Source of the DNA: an uncultured Rhizobiaceae group bacterium
GTDB lineage: Bacteria; Pseudomonadota; Alphaproteobacteria; Rhizobiales; Rhizobiaceae
Direction of reading: 5' to 3'
NCBI GenBank assembly: GCA_937944075.1
Contig: CALDZZ010000114.1
Coordinates: 1 to 14,621, forward strand
Length of the DNA: 14,621 bases
Part shown: piece after piece, positions 1 to 6,849 of the stretch
Layout of the letters: every line of letters begins with the position of its first letter
How positions within the stretch are numbered: position 1 is the stretch's first letter
The notes under the pieces: generated by a model
The model's database searches: none
What the model saw: only the letters and a program-made list of their open reading frames with translations
Told to the model about the DNA's origin: nothing
Program-made: the position numbers and the translations under genes

Positions 1-729
1 GTCATCAACAAGCCCGCAGGAATGGTGGTTCACCCCGCACCAGGCAACTGGAGCGGAACGATGGTAAATGCACTGCTCCATCATTGCGGCGATACCCTCT
101 CAGGCATCGGAGGGGTGAGAAGACCTGGTATTGTCCATCGGCTGGACAAGGACACATCCGGCCTTTTGGTTGTCGCAAAAAATGAAAAGACCCATTCAGG
201 CCTGACCAGACAATTCATGGACCATGGGCGCACAGGTCCTCTTGAGCGCAATTATCTGGCCCTAGTTTGGGGTCGGTTTGAAAAACTGACCGGAAGTGTC
301 AATGCCCCTCTGGCCCGCTCACCAAACAACCGTAAAAAGCGCGCAGTTGTTGGCCAGGATCATACCGAGGCAAAAGAGGCCATCACTCATTTTACGGTAA
401 AATCAGAGTATGGACTGGATGAGGACGGATTTCCGATTTGCTCTCTGGTTGAATGTCGCCTTGAAACAGGTCGCACTCATCAAATACGCGTACACATGAG
501 TCACATCAGCCACCCTCTGGTTGGCGATCAGGATTATGGAAAGCATTACCAGACAAAGGAAAACACCTTGCCTGAGTCAACAAGGGAAGTTGTTGCAAAC
601 TTCAAACGCCAGGCATTGCATGCGGCTGTTCTCGGGTTTGAACATCCTCGAACAAAAGAGCACATGAGGTTCGAAGCCCCTATTCCTGAAGATTTCAATA
701 TTCTTTTGAAGTCGTTCCCAGCGCAATGA
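1..729 (+). CDS. rluD: RluD-like 23S rRNA pseudouridine synthase, 5' end cut by window
   Basis: The reading frame is open from base 1 (VINKPAGMVVHPAPGN...), so the N-terminal part, normally an S4-like RNA-binding domain plus the start of the catalytic domain, lies outside the window. The visible 242 residues are the RluA-family catalytic domain. HRLDKDTSG around fragment residues 47-55 carries the catalytic Asp (fragment residue 49). LETGRTHQIRVHMSHISHPLVGD is the second conserved block, and RQALHA plus APIPEDF close the domain as in RluD. Members isomerise uridine to pseudouridine in 23S rRNA; RluD acts on helix 69 in late 50S assembly. Assignment to RluD rather than RluC rests on overall resemblance (NKPAGMVVHP, LNALLHH-type blocks). 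The gene ends at TGA 727-729, and the next gene on the strand is an RNA helicase, a fitting ribosome-maintenance neighbour. Confidence 0.93.
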   Translation, partial: VINKPAGMVVHPAPGNWSGTMVNALLHHCGDTLSGIGGVRRPGIVHRLDKDTSGLLVVAKNEKTHSGLTRQFMDHGRTGPLERNYLALVWGRFEKLTGSVNAPLARSPNNRKKRAVVGQDHTEAKEAITHFTVKSEYGLDEDGFPICSLVECRLETGRTHQIRVHMSHISHPLVGDQDYGKHYQTKENTLPESTREVVANFKRQALHAAVLGFEHPRTKEHMRFEAPIPEDFNILLKSFPAQ

Positions 730-733
730 TTGC

Positions 734-762
734 TTGACTTGCCTGCCCAACAGGCAGATACA
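734..762 (+). promoter_or_regulatory. Candidate promoter with a palindromic spacer
   Basis: TTGACT (734-739, five of six matches to a -35) is followed by exactly 17 bases and then GATACA (757-762, a weak -10). The 17-base spacer is entirely an inverted repeat, TGCCTG-CCCAA-CAGGCA (740-756). This could be a promoter with an operator between its two boxes, or the stem could be a weak hairpin just past the rluD stop; no T-run follows it. It would drive the helicase, giving a leader of roughly 250 nt. Inference from box matches and spacing only. Confidence 0.35.
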
Positions 763-1015
763 GAAGCCAATTCATCCGCTGACGCGTGAGCAGCAAGTGA
801 ACTTGGCAAAAAGCAAGTATCTAATCACACGGCATGAATTTAAAGGCACACATGAAAAAAGTGCCCACTCTCACAAGTTTCCATTTCACGCGGGGATCTT
901 TCGATTAGCCATCAAGAAGCAATACAGCTTTGGATGAGAGCCTGATCGTAACCGCCAACACCAGCTTGCATGGTAACGCATGTCAGCGTGTTACTACTTA
1001 TGAAAAGAATCTATT

Positions 1016-2686
1016 TTGACAACTTTTACAGATCTTGGCTTAACGCCAAAGCTTCTACAATCAATTTCCAATGTTGGTTATGAAACACCAACTCCCATTC
1101 AGGAACAGGCCATACCTCTTGTCATGGACGGTCATGATGTGATGGGGCTTGCACAGACGGGCACGGGCAAGACCGCAGCCTTTGGCCTGCCGCTTGTTCA
1201 TAAACTGATGGAAGAAGATATAAGGCCAAAGCCAAAATCCGTACGCGCCCTTATCCTTGCGCCTACCCGTGAGCTTGTAAACCAGATTTCAGACAACTTG
1301 CGCCAATACGTCAAGAAAACACCAATTTGGGTAAACGTTGTCATCGGTGGGCAATCGATAAACAAACAGGCCCAGGCACTTTCAAAGGGAACGGACATAC
1401 TAGTTGCCACACCAGGTCGTCTCCTGGATCTTGCAGACCGAAAAGCACTTTATCTGGATACAGCAACATTCCTTGTGCTGGATGAAGCTGACCAAATGCT
1501 TGATTTGGGCTTTATCCATTCTCTACGCCAGATTTCAAAAATGCTCGGCACCCCACGCCAAACAATGCTCTTTTCTGCCACCATGCCGAAACAGGTTGAA
1601 GACCTGTCAAAAGCATTCCTGAATGATCCGGTTCGTGTTCAAGTGTCGCCTCCTGGCAAAGCAGCAGACAAAATTGAACAATCCGTGCACCACGTTAATG
1701 CACGCGAAAAAACCAATCTGTTAAAAGACTGCCTCATAAAACATGACGGCGAACGCACGCTGGTTTTTGCTCGCACCAAACATGGTGCAGAGAAGTTGAT
1801 GAAGCATTTGGTGGATTGTGGTTTCAAGTCAGACAGCATCCATGGCAACAAAAGCCAGGGACAACGCGACCGTGCTATCCGTGCTTTCAAAAAACATGAT
1901 ATTGATATTCTTGTGGCAACCGACGTCGCTGCCCGTGGCATTGATATCCCGGGCGTCAATTACGTCTATAACTTCAACCTGCCTGAAGTGGCTGAGAACT
2001 ACGTTCACCGAATTGGCAGAACCGCACGCGCAGGCGCAGAAGGCAAGGCAGTCGCATTTTGTGCGCCCGATGAATACCATCTGCTACGCCAGATTGAAAA
2101 ACTGATGTCAATTTCAATACCCATTGAAAGCGGCGAAGAGCCTAAGGGAGCTGATGCCAAGAAACCTGCATCAAACAACCGCTCAAAAGGACGGAACAAA
2201 AAACCGGCAGGAGCGCGTGACAGAAAAGAATCAGGTCGAGGTTCAAAAAGCGATAATCGCTCAAAACCAGATCGCAATTCAAAGAAGGAGTTTGGCAAGA
2301 AACGTTCGCGTTTCAATGATGAAAAAACCGAACAATCAGCCTCTACCCCAACTAGAACCGGGAAACCTGGCAAGTTTAAAAACAAGCAGCAAACCATCAC
2401 AGAGTTTGACGCACGCGAAAAACGTCGCAAGGATAGGGAAAACAACCCTGAGCATGGCAATAACAATCAAGCCCATGCCCAAAAAGGCTCACAAAACAGA
2501 GAACCTCGCGAAGAACACGCAGGAAAAACCAACAAACCGGGAAACAGAACCTGGAAAGGCAAGGCAGGAAATAAAAACACTGCCAAAGGTCCGAAAAAAT
2601 CAAGCACCGGTCAGGAGAGAAGTTTTTCAGGCCCCAAAAGGAACAAAAACTCATCTAAAAAGTTTAGAACACCAAATAGCGCATGA
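1016..2686 (+). CDS. DEAD-box ATP-dependent RNA helicase (RhlE/DeaD-like) with long basic tail
   Basis: The 556-residue protein has the full DEAD-box core in order: Q motif region GYETPTPIQ (21-29), Walker A AQTGTGKT (46-53), PTREL (83-87), TPGR (132-135), DEAD (156-159), SAT (187-189), the second RecA lobe with ATDVAARGID (301-310), and HRIGRTAR (331-338). It unwinds or remodels RNA duplexes with ATP, typically in ribosome assembly, RNA decay or cold adaptation. From about residue 376 to the end it is a low-complexity tail very rich in Lys, Arg, Asn, Ser and Gly, probably disordered and RNA-binding. The start is a TTG: an in-frame TGA lies at 1001-1003 and no ATG lies between it and the conserved MTTFTDLGL N-terminus. 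The nearby ATG at 1000 is in another frame. Upstream GA-rich sequence gives only a weak ribosome site. No terminator separates it from rpoH 153 bases on, so read-through into rpoH is possible. Confidence 0.94.
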   Translation: MTTFTDLGLTPKLLQSISNVGYETPTPIQEQAIPLVMDGHDVMGLAQTGTGKTAAFGLPLVHKLMEEDIRPKPKSVRALILAPTRELVNQISDNLRQYVKKTPIWVNVVIGGQSINKQAQALSKGTDILVATPGRLLDLADRKALYLDTATFLVLDEADQMLDLGFIHSLRQISKMLGTPRQTMLFSATMPKQVEDLSKAFLNDPVRVQVSPPGKAADKIEQSVHHVNAREKTNLLKDCLIKHDGERTLVFARTKHGAEKLMKHLVDCGFKSDSIHGNKSQGQRDRAIRAFKKHDIDILVATDVAARGIDIPGVNYVYNFNLPEVAENYVHRIGRTARAGAEGKAVAFCAPDEYHLLRQIEKLMSISIPIESGEEPKGADAKKPASNNRSKGRNKKPAGARDRKESGRGSKSDNRSKPDRNSKKEFGKKRSRFNDEKTEQSASTPTRTGKPGKFKNKQQTITEFDAREKRRKDRENNPEHGNNNQAHAQKGSQNREPREEHAGKTNKPGNRTWKGKAGNKNTAKGPKKSSTGQERSFSGPKRNKNSSKKFRTPNSA

Positions 2687-2707
2687 ATTTTTCTAATATA
2701 ATTGGTT

Positions 2708-2839
2708 ATGCAAGTGACAAAGTGCACAAACATTACCAAAATTTCATGTGAAAACTGCCTACTGAGTACCTATATGAAAGGTATGGAGATGCTTGCTTCC
2801 ATGAAGGAGCATAACTTTTATGAAGGAGAAGGGTGCTAA
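2708..2839 (+). CDS. Possible 43-residue leader ORF abutting rpoH
   Basis: An open frame starts at ATG 2708 and ends with TAA 2837-2839, immediately followed by the rpoH ATG at 2840. It would encode a 43-residue peptide starting MQVTKCTNITKISCENC and ending EHNFYEGEGC, with four to five-percent-plus Cys (four Cys in all). Internal in-frame ATGs lie at 2774, 2783, 2789 and 2801, so shorter versions are possible. No good Shine-Dalgarno precedes ATG 2708; the later ATGs have only weak GA-rich sequence upstream. It is not a recognised family. Termination exactly at the rpoH start would allow translational coupling, but the frame may equally be chance. Treat as a candidate only. Confidence 0.25.
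   Translation: MQVTKCTNITKISCENCLLSTYMKGMEMLASMKEHNFYEGEGC
2822..2828 (+). promoter_or_regulatory. Shine-Dalgarno of rpoH, one of two tandem ATGAAGGAG copies
   Basis: GAAGGAG sits 11 bases before the rpoH ATG and fixes that start. The nine bases ATGAAGGAG occur twice in tandem, at 2801-2809 and 2820-2828, nineteen bases apart. The upstream copy is preceded by GCTTCC, which could pair with the GAAG of either copy. Confidence 0.6.
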
Positions 2840-3742
2840 ATGGCCCAGAATTTACCAACAATTACCAGTGAAAACGGTCTTTCCCGTTATATGCAGGAAA
2901 TCCGCAAGTTTCCGATGCTTGAGCCAAACCAGGAATACATGTTGGCTAAGCGATATCTCGAACATGATGACCGCGATGCAGCACACCAGCTTGTGACAAG
3001 TCACTTGCGCTTGGTGGCTAAAATAGCCATGGGCTATCGCGGATATGGTCTTCCTATTGGTGAAGTTGTCTCTGAAGGTAATGTAGGCCTTATGCAGGCT
3101 GTAAAGAAATTTGATCCTGAGCGTGGGTTCCGACTTGCGACTTACGCAATGTGGTGGATCAAGGCATCGATTCAGGAATACGTGCTACGTTCTTGGTCTC
3201 TTGTGAAAATGGGTACAACTGCGAACCAAAAGCGTCTGTTCTTTAACCTCAGGAAAGCAAAAAGCCGCATTCAGGCACTGGATGATGGTGATTTGAACCC
3301 TGATCAGGTCAAACAAATCGCAACCCAGCTTGGTGTGAGCGAAGAAGAAGTCACTTCCATGAATCGCCGTATGGCGGGCGATGCATCGCTAAACGCACCA
3401 ATCAAGGCTGCTGAAGGCGAAAGCGGCGAATGGCAGGACTGGCTGGAAGATGAAAGCGAAAGCGCTGAGCAAATTCTGGTCAAGCAGGACGAGCTTGAAA
3501 GCCGCCGCGAAATGTTGGCTGATGCGATGAGCGTATTGAATGAACGCGAACAACGCATCTTCATGGCACGACGTCTGGAAGAAAACCCGATAACGCTTGA
3601 AGAACTCTCTGGTGAGTTCGACATTTCAAGAGAGCGTGTGAGACAAATCGAGGTTCGTGCTTTTGAGAAAGTTCAAAAGGCAATGGTTGCCTCCGCAAAA
3701 GAACTTGCCAAGCCAAATCCGCAACTTGAAAATTATAACTAA
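2840..3742 (+). CDS. rpoH: Heat-shock sigma factor sigma-32 (RpoH)
   Basis: This 300-residue sigma-70-family protein directs RNA polymerase to heat-shock promoters (chaperones, proteases). Region 1.2/2.1 begins around SRYMQEIRKFPMLEPNQEYMLAKRY (15-39). Region 2 contains HLRLVAKIAMGYRGYGLP (55-72), VSEGNVGLMQAVKKFDP (77-93) and the promoter-melting segment RGFRLATYAMWWIKASIQEYVLR (95-117). The RpoH box, QKRLFFNLR at 130-138, is intact and separates it from RpoD and RpoS; in E. coli this segment affects core binding and FtsH/DnaK control. Region 4.2 with its helix-turn-helix is at about 252-280 (ITLEELSGEFDISRERVRQIEVRAFEKVQ region). Length is normal for alphaproteobacterial RpoH. A GAAGGAG ribosome site supports the ATG. 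It follows a helicase gene on the same strand and ends at a strong terminator, so it is the last gene of its unit. A second rpoH copy elsewhere is common in the order. Confidence 0.97.
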   Translation: MAQNLPTITSENGLSRYMQEIRKFPMLEPNQEYMLAKRYLEHDDRDAAHQLVTSHLRLVAKIAMGYRGYGLPIGEVVSEGNVGLMQAVKKFDPERGFRLATYAMWWIKASIQEYVLRSWSLVKMGTTANQKRLFFNLRKAKSRIQALDDGDLNPDQVKQIATQLGVSEEEVTSMNRRMAGDASLNAPIKAAEGESGEWQDWLEDESESAEQILVKQDELESRREMLADAMSVLNEREQRIFMARRLEENPITLEELSGEFDISRERVRQIEVRAFEKVQKAMVASAKELAKPNPQLENYN

Positions 3743-3766
3743 TACGTCTCAGGTTATCACTAAACG

Positions 3767-3793
3767 AAAGGGCCATTTACAGGCCCTTTTTTT
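3767..3793 (+). terminator. Rho-independent terminator of rpoH
   Basis: Stem GGGCC (3770-3774) and GGCCC (3782-3786) around a seven-base loop, extended by flanking A-T pairs and followed by a run of seven T from 3787. It lies 25 bases past the rpoH stop and separates rpoH from the peroxiredoxin-like gene. Confidence 0.92.
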
Positions 3794-3835
3794 GTTGGTT
3801 CAAAACAACGTGATAAAAAGCAACCAAAGATGTAT

Positions 3836-3869
3836 TTGTGGATTTAATTTCCGGGTCTATATCAGACCC
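3836..3869 (+). promoter_or_regulatory. Candidate promoter with inverted repeat over the -10 of the peroxiredoxin-like gene
   Basis: TTGTGG (3836-3841), a 16-base spacer and TATATC (3858-3863) form a plausible promoter 27 bases before the start codon. The -10 sits inside a perfect inverted repeat, GGGTCT (3853-3858) - ATATC - AGACCC (3864-3869), the layout of a repressor operator. The regulator is unknown. Confidence 0.4.
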
Positions 3870-3890
3870 TGATCAAAAAAGGATTTTATC

Positions 3891-4427
3891 ATGACTCAAC
3901 ACGCCGTTGTATTACCTCGCCAAAAAGTACCTGCACTCAATCTGTCATTGGTTGGCGGTGGAACCTGGTCGATGGATGCGCAAACACCTGAGCATTTCAC
4001 AATGCTGGTATTTTATCGCGGATATCATTGCCCGATTTGTAAAACACAACTGAACGATCTTCTTGCAAAAAAGGAAGACTTCGCAAAGGCTGGCGTAAAT
4101 GTCATCGCTATCAGCTCCAACCCTGAAGAACTGGCAGAAAAAACAGTTGAAGAATGGGGGCTGGAAGGTCTGGATGTTGCACACAGTCTCGACCTTGGCG
4201 ATGCGCTTGAATGGGGATTGCATCTTTCCGCTGGGAGAGAAGGCACACCAGAACCTGAACTTTTCAGTGAGCCCGGTTTGTTTTTGGTTCGCGCCGATGG
4301 CACATTATATTTCTCTTCAATACAAACCATGCCATTCGCAAGGCCTCAGTTTTCAGACATTCTTGGAGCTGCAAAATTTGTCGTGGACAAGGACTATCCT
4401 GCACGCGGCGAACTGGTCTCTTTATAA
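3891..4427 (+). CDS. Peroxiredoxin-like AhpC/TSA-family thioredoxin-fold protein
   Basis: The 178-residue protein has a thioredoxin-like fold signature of the peroxiredoxin-like (PRX_like2 / AhpC-TSA) group. The strand LVFYRGYHCPICKTQL at 39-54 ends in CPIC (Cys47, Cys50), the redox motif. AGVNVIAISSNPEELAEKTVEEWGL follows as the usual second strand-helix, and GLFLVRADGTLYFSSIQTMPFARP is the C-terminal strand pair with its cis-Pro region. No signal peptide is visible, so it is probably cytoplasmic. Members are presumed to reduce peroxides or act as thiol reductases, but this subgroup's substrate is not established. AAGGA eight bases before ATG supports the start. It is a single-gene unit with its own candidate promoter, between the rpoH terminator and the convergent thiamin-salvage operon. 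Confidence 0.85.
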   Translation: MTQHAVVLPRQKVPALNLSLVGGGTWSMDAQTPEHFTMLVFYRGYHCPICKTQLNDLLAKKEDFAKAGVNVIAISSNPEELAEKTVEEWGLEGLDVAHSLDLGDALEWGLHLSAGREGTPEPELFSEPGLFLVRADGTLYFSSIQTMPFARPQFSDILGAAKFVVDKDYPARGELVSL

Positions 4428-4465
4428 AAAAATTCATCCTGAAGCATTTAGTGCTTTAGGATGAA
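4426..4465 (-). terminator. Terminator of the thiX-thiY-tenA operon, overlapping the convergent gene's stop
   Basis: A 14-bp stem (TTCATCCTGAAGCA at 4433-4446 with TGCTTTAGGATGAA at 4452-4465, one G-U or mismatch) encloses a five-base loop. On the minus strand it lies three bases after the tenA stop and runs straight into seven T (bases 4426-4432), a textbook intrinsic terminator. On the plus strand the same stem follows the peroxiredoxin-like stop closely but lacks a T-run, so it may end that transcript less efficiently. Confidence 0.9.
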
Positions 4466-4468
4466 AGC

Positions 4469-5119
4469 CTATTCGTAAGACATGTCAAAAAAAGCACGCT
4501 CCAGCCTTACAGCTTCGGCAAAATATTCAGCAATGATGGCACGCCCAGCTTCATTGGCGTCGTCATAGGCAGTATCGACTTGAGTTCGCAAATGCTCAAC
4601 GACACTTTCAAAATACTCACCAACGTGTAAATCAATCCACTCCGCAAAGTAGAATGGCAATTCTGGCTTATGGTTTGCAAATGGCGTTGCCCATTCCAGA
4701 TAAGACCACTCAGCAACGCAGAGAACGGCAACCATGGCACCATAATCACCTGACTTGGATGCTTTCAACATCAGATTTTGAAAGTCCCTCGTTGGCGCTT
4801 TTAATTTGGGTGAATTGCGGTCTTCCTGCGCAACATCCAGTGCATCAAACGATCTTTGAAAATAGGTGTTTTCCGGTCCCGCCAAAACACCCATAAATTG
4901 CGCAAGTGGTAATCGGCTTGGCAGATTGGGCGCATGATGAATAGTGCTGGCAGCAAGACGAAAAAAATTATCAATAAACTGATAATCCTGTACCAGATAG
5001 TTTCGCATCTTGTTGAGAGGCAGACTGCCATCTGCAAGCTCACGACAAAAGGCGTGAGTGGTAGCATGATGCCAATCATCAAGATTGGCATCGCGCAGGT
5101 GTTCTGTAGGCCGTGTCAT
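4469..5119 (-). CDS. tenA: TenA aminopyrimidine aminohydrolase / thiaminase II
   Basis: The 216-residue protein is a full-length all-helical TenA. It hydrolyses aminopyrimidine breakdown products of thiamin to hydroxymethylpyrimidine (HMP) for salvage. Visible active-site elements are YLVQDYQFI (41-49) with the substrate-binding Asp45 and Tyr46, the Cys134 nucleophile in AVLCVAEWSYLEW (131-143, Cys-type TenA), and a C-terminal LERAFFDMSY whose Glu207 matches the conserved catalytic Glu. No key residue is missing. Its ATG shares one base with the thiY stop (TAATG), so the two are probably translationally coupled. It is the last gene of a TPP-riboswitch operon, which confirms thiamin metabolism as its role and favours salvage rather than regulation. 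Most likely cytoplasmic. Confidence 0.94.
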   Translation of the reverse strand: MTRPTEHLRDANLDDWHHATTHAFCRELADGSLPLNKMRNYLVQDYQFIDNFFRLAASTIHHAPNLPSRLPLAQFMGVLAGPENTYFQRSFDALDVAQEDRNSPKLKAPTRDFQNLMLKASKSGDYGAMVAVLCVAEWSYLEWATPFANHKPELPFYFAEWIDLHVGEYFESVVEHLRTQVDTAYDDANEAGRAIIAEYFAEAVRLERAFFDMSYE

Positions 5120-6054
5120 TACTTTAGCTCAATTGCATAAGTCTCAAGCGCCGGTGAAGACTTGATGAGACCGGATGATTTCATGAACTCGGCAAAACGC
5201 TCATAGCGGTTTGTATCAAGTGCCAATGGTCGCTTTGCAAAACGCGGTAGTGTATCGCGCCATGCACGGATATTCAGCTCATTGTTCAAATCCGGGTAAG
5301 CGGCAATAAAATCTTTCCATGCTTCATCAGGGTGATTGGTCAGGAACAGCGTGGCATCTTCCATCACTTCAATAAACTTTTTATAACGCGGGTCATTCAC
5401 AGTATCATTTTTGGCAACCAGAATAAGCTCATCAAAAACAGGCACACCATGCTCTTCCGGATAATAGGCAATACCCGGTCTGTTTTCGATGTCCATCTGG
5501 TTAAGCTCAAAGTTGCGATATGCACCGATCACAGCATCTACATTGCCGCTAAAAAGAGATGGCGAAAGCGCAAAATTCACATTGATCAGCTCGACATCAT
5601 CAATGGAAACACCGTGCTTACCCAACATCGCCTTGAGAAGGGCATCTTCAAATCCGCCTACTGAAAATCCGATCTTTTTACCCTTTAGATCAGCAATAGA
5701 CTTTATGGGACCGTCTTTGAGAACAACCAGTGAATTAAGCGGTGTTTCTACAATCGTACCTATGCGGGTTAATGGAAGGCCTTCTGATACCTGAACATGA
5801 AGTTGTGGTTGATAGGATATGGCAATATCCGCCTGCCCACTTGCAACCAGCCTTGGCGGTGCACTTGGGTCAGCTGGTGGAATTAGCTCGACTTCAAGGC
5901 CTGCATCCTTGAACATTCCCCTTTGCTGGGCAACGACAAGAGGCGCATGGTCAGGATTTACAAACCAGTCCAGAAGCACTGTCAGCTTTTCTGCTGAATG
6001 GGCTGGCAAGAGGGTTAACATGGTAGCCATAATGGCAATCAATATGCGGTACAT
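5119..6054 (-). CDS. thiY: Periplasmic thiamin-pyrimidine precursor binding protein (ThiY/NMT1 family)
   Basis: The 311-residue protein begins with a signal peptide (MYRILIAIMATMLTLLPAHSA, cleavage near residue 21). The mature start, KLTVLLDWFVNPDHAPLVVAQQRGMF, is the hallmark of the NMT1/THI5-like group that includes ThiY, and SLFSGNVDAVIGAYRNFELNQM lies in the second lobe. ThiY proteins bind formylaminopyrimidine or related HMP precursors for ABC import. The protein is full length. GGAG six bases before the ATG supports the start. It lies 15 bases after thiX and overlaps tenA by one base, in a TPP-riboswitch operon, which makes a thiamin-precursor substrate much more likely than the sulfonates or nitrate bound by related proteins. 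The exact ligand is inferred. Confidence 0.9.
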   Translation of the reverse strand: MYRILIAIMATMLTLLPAHSAEKLTVLLDWFVNPDHAPLVVAQQRGMFKDAGLEVELIPPADPSAPPRLVASGQADIAISYQPQLHVQVSEGLPLTRIGTIVETPLNSLVVLKDGPIKSIADLKGKKIGFSVGGFEDALLKAMLGKHGVSIDDVELINVNFALSPSLFSGNVDAVIGAYRNFELNQMDIENRPGIAYYPEEHGVPVFDELILVAKNDTVNDPRYKKFIEVMEDATLFLTNHPDEAWKDFIAAYPDLNNELNIRAWRDTLPRFAKRPLALDTNRYERFAEFMKSSGLIKSSPALETYAIELK

Positions 6055-6069
6055 TTTATTCTCCGTGTT

Positions 6070-6843
6070 TTAAGAAATTCGAGTGCCTGACCACCAGACA
6101 AAGTGATCAGCAAGTTGAACGACAATCCAGCGCAAGCTCCAGGCTGAAAGCCCGAGTAGAACAAGGCTGGCAAATACAACAGCAGTTTGCGTACGGGCAT
6201 TGGCCTGCAACATGACAAATCCCAGTCCCCCTGCAGCCCCTGCCCATTCACCAACAACAGCACCAATTGGCGCAATGGTTGCTGCAACCTTCAACCCGGT
6301 CATGAGGGATGGCAAGGCAGCAGGAATTCGAAAGTGAACAAGTGTCTGAAACTTGGACATGCGCCAGGACTGCGCCAAATCTAGCCAGGTGGATGAGGTA
6401 GACTTCAACCCGTCATAAAAGGCTGAGGTTACGGGAAAAAAGATAATCAGGCTTGCCATGACGATCTTGGAGCCAATGCCAAATCCGAACCAGATCACCA
6501 GCAAGGGGGCGATCGCAAAAACCGGCAAGGTTTGTGTTACGACAACAAGCGGCATCAAATACCGATCCAATAGCAAAAATTGCGATAATAAAAGCGCAAT
6601 ACAAATGCCGGCAAGGGATCCCACCAGAAATCCCAGCACCATCTCTTTCAGTGTGATGAACATGTTGGAAATCAGATATTCCGGATTTTTGGCAAAAGCC
6701 TCATATACTGCCAAAGGGGATGGAAAAAGATACGATGGCGGATTGAAAATCCAGATCGCGGATTGCCATATCAGCAGCAGAAACAGACATACAATCCCTG
6801 CATAGACAAAACTGCTAGCCATTTGATTTAGAGACAACTTCAC
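6070..6843 (-). CDS. thiX: ABC transporter permease for thiamin precursor (ThiX)
   Basis: This 257-residue inner-membrane protein has about six membrane segments and the binding-protein-dependent transport fold shared with SsuC/TauC. The cytoplasmic EAA-like coupling loop is AQSWRMSKFQTLVHFRIPAALPSL, followed by GEWAGAAGGLGFVML, typical of this family. It should pair with the neighbouring ThiY and an ATPase. No ATPase gene is present in this operon. The chosen start is GTG at 6841-6843 because a TGA lies 15 bases upstream in frame; ATG eight codons in (residue 8) is the alternative. The upstream GAAAAGATGG region is a weak ribosome site and is occluded in a predicted hairpin, consistent with riboswitch control of translation. 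It is the first gene after the TPP aptamer. Confidence 0.9.
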   Translation of the reverse strand: MKLSLNQMASSFVYAGIVCLFLLLIWQSAIWIFNPPSYLFPSPLAVYEAFAKNPEYLISNMFITLKEMVLGFLVGSLAGICIALLLSQFLLLDRYLMPLVVVTQTLPVFAIAPLLVIWFGFGIGSKIVMASLIIFFPVTSAFYDGLKSTSSTWLDLAQSWRMSKFQTLVHFRIPAALPSLMTGLKVAATIAPIGAVVGEWAGAAGGLGFVMLQANARTQTAVVFASLVLLGLSAWSLRWIVVQLADHFVWWSGTRIS

Positions 6844-6849
6844 GATGCC

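Noticed and set aside
734..937. 67-codon plus-strand frame between rluD and the helicase
   Set aside because: It begins with TTG without a ribosome site, has no recognisable pattern, and its start falls in the promoter-like boxes.
2124..2696. 190-codon plus-strand frame overlapping the helicase tail
   Set aside because: It is the shifted frame of the A-rich basic tail; the helicase frame is continuous with all motifs.
2744..2755. TTTCA-TG-TGAAA palindrome upstream of rpoH
   Set aside because: It is short and AT-rich, within the range of chance, and not at a clear promoter.
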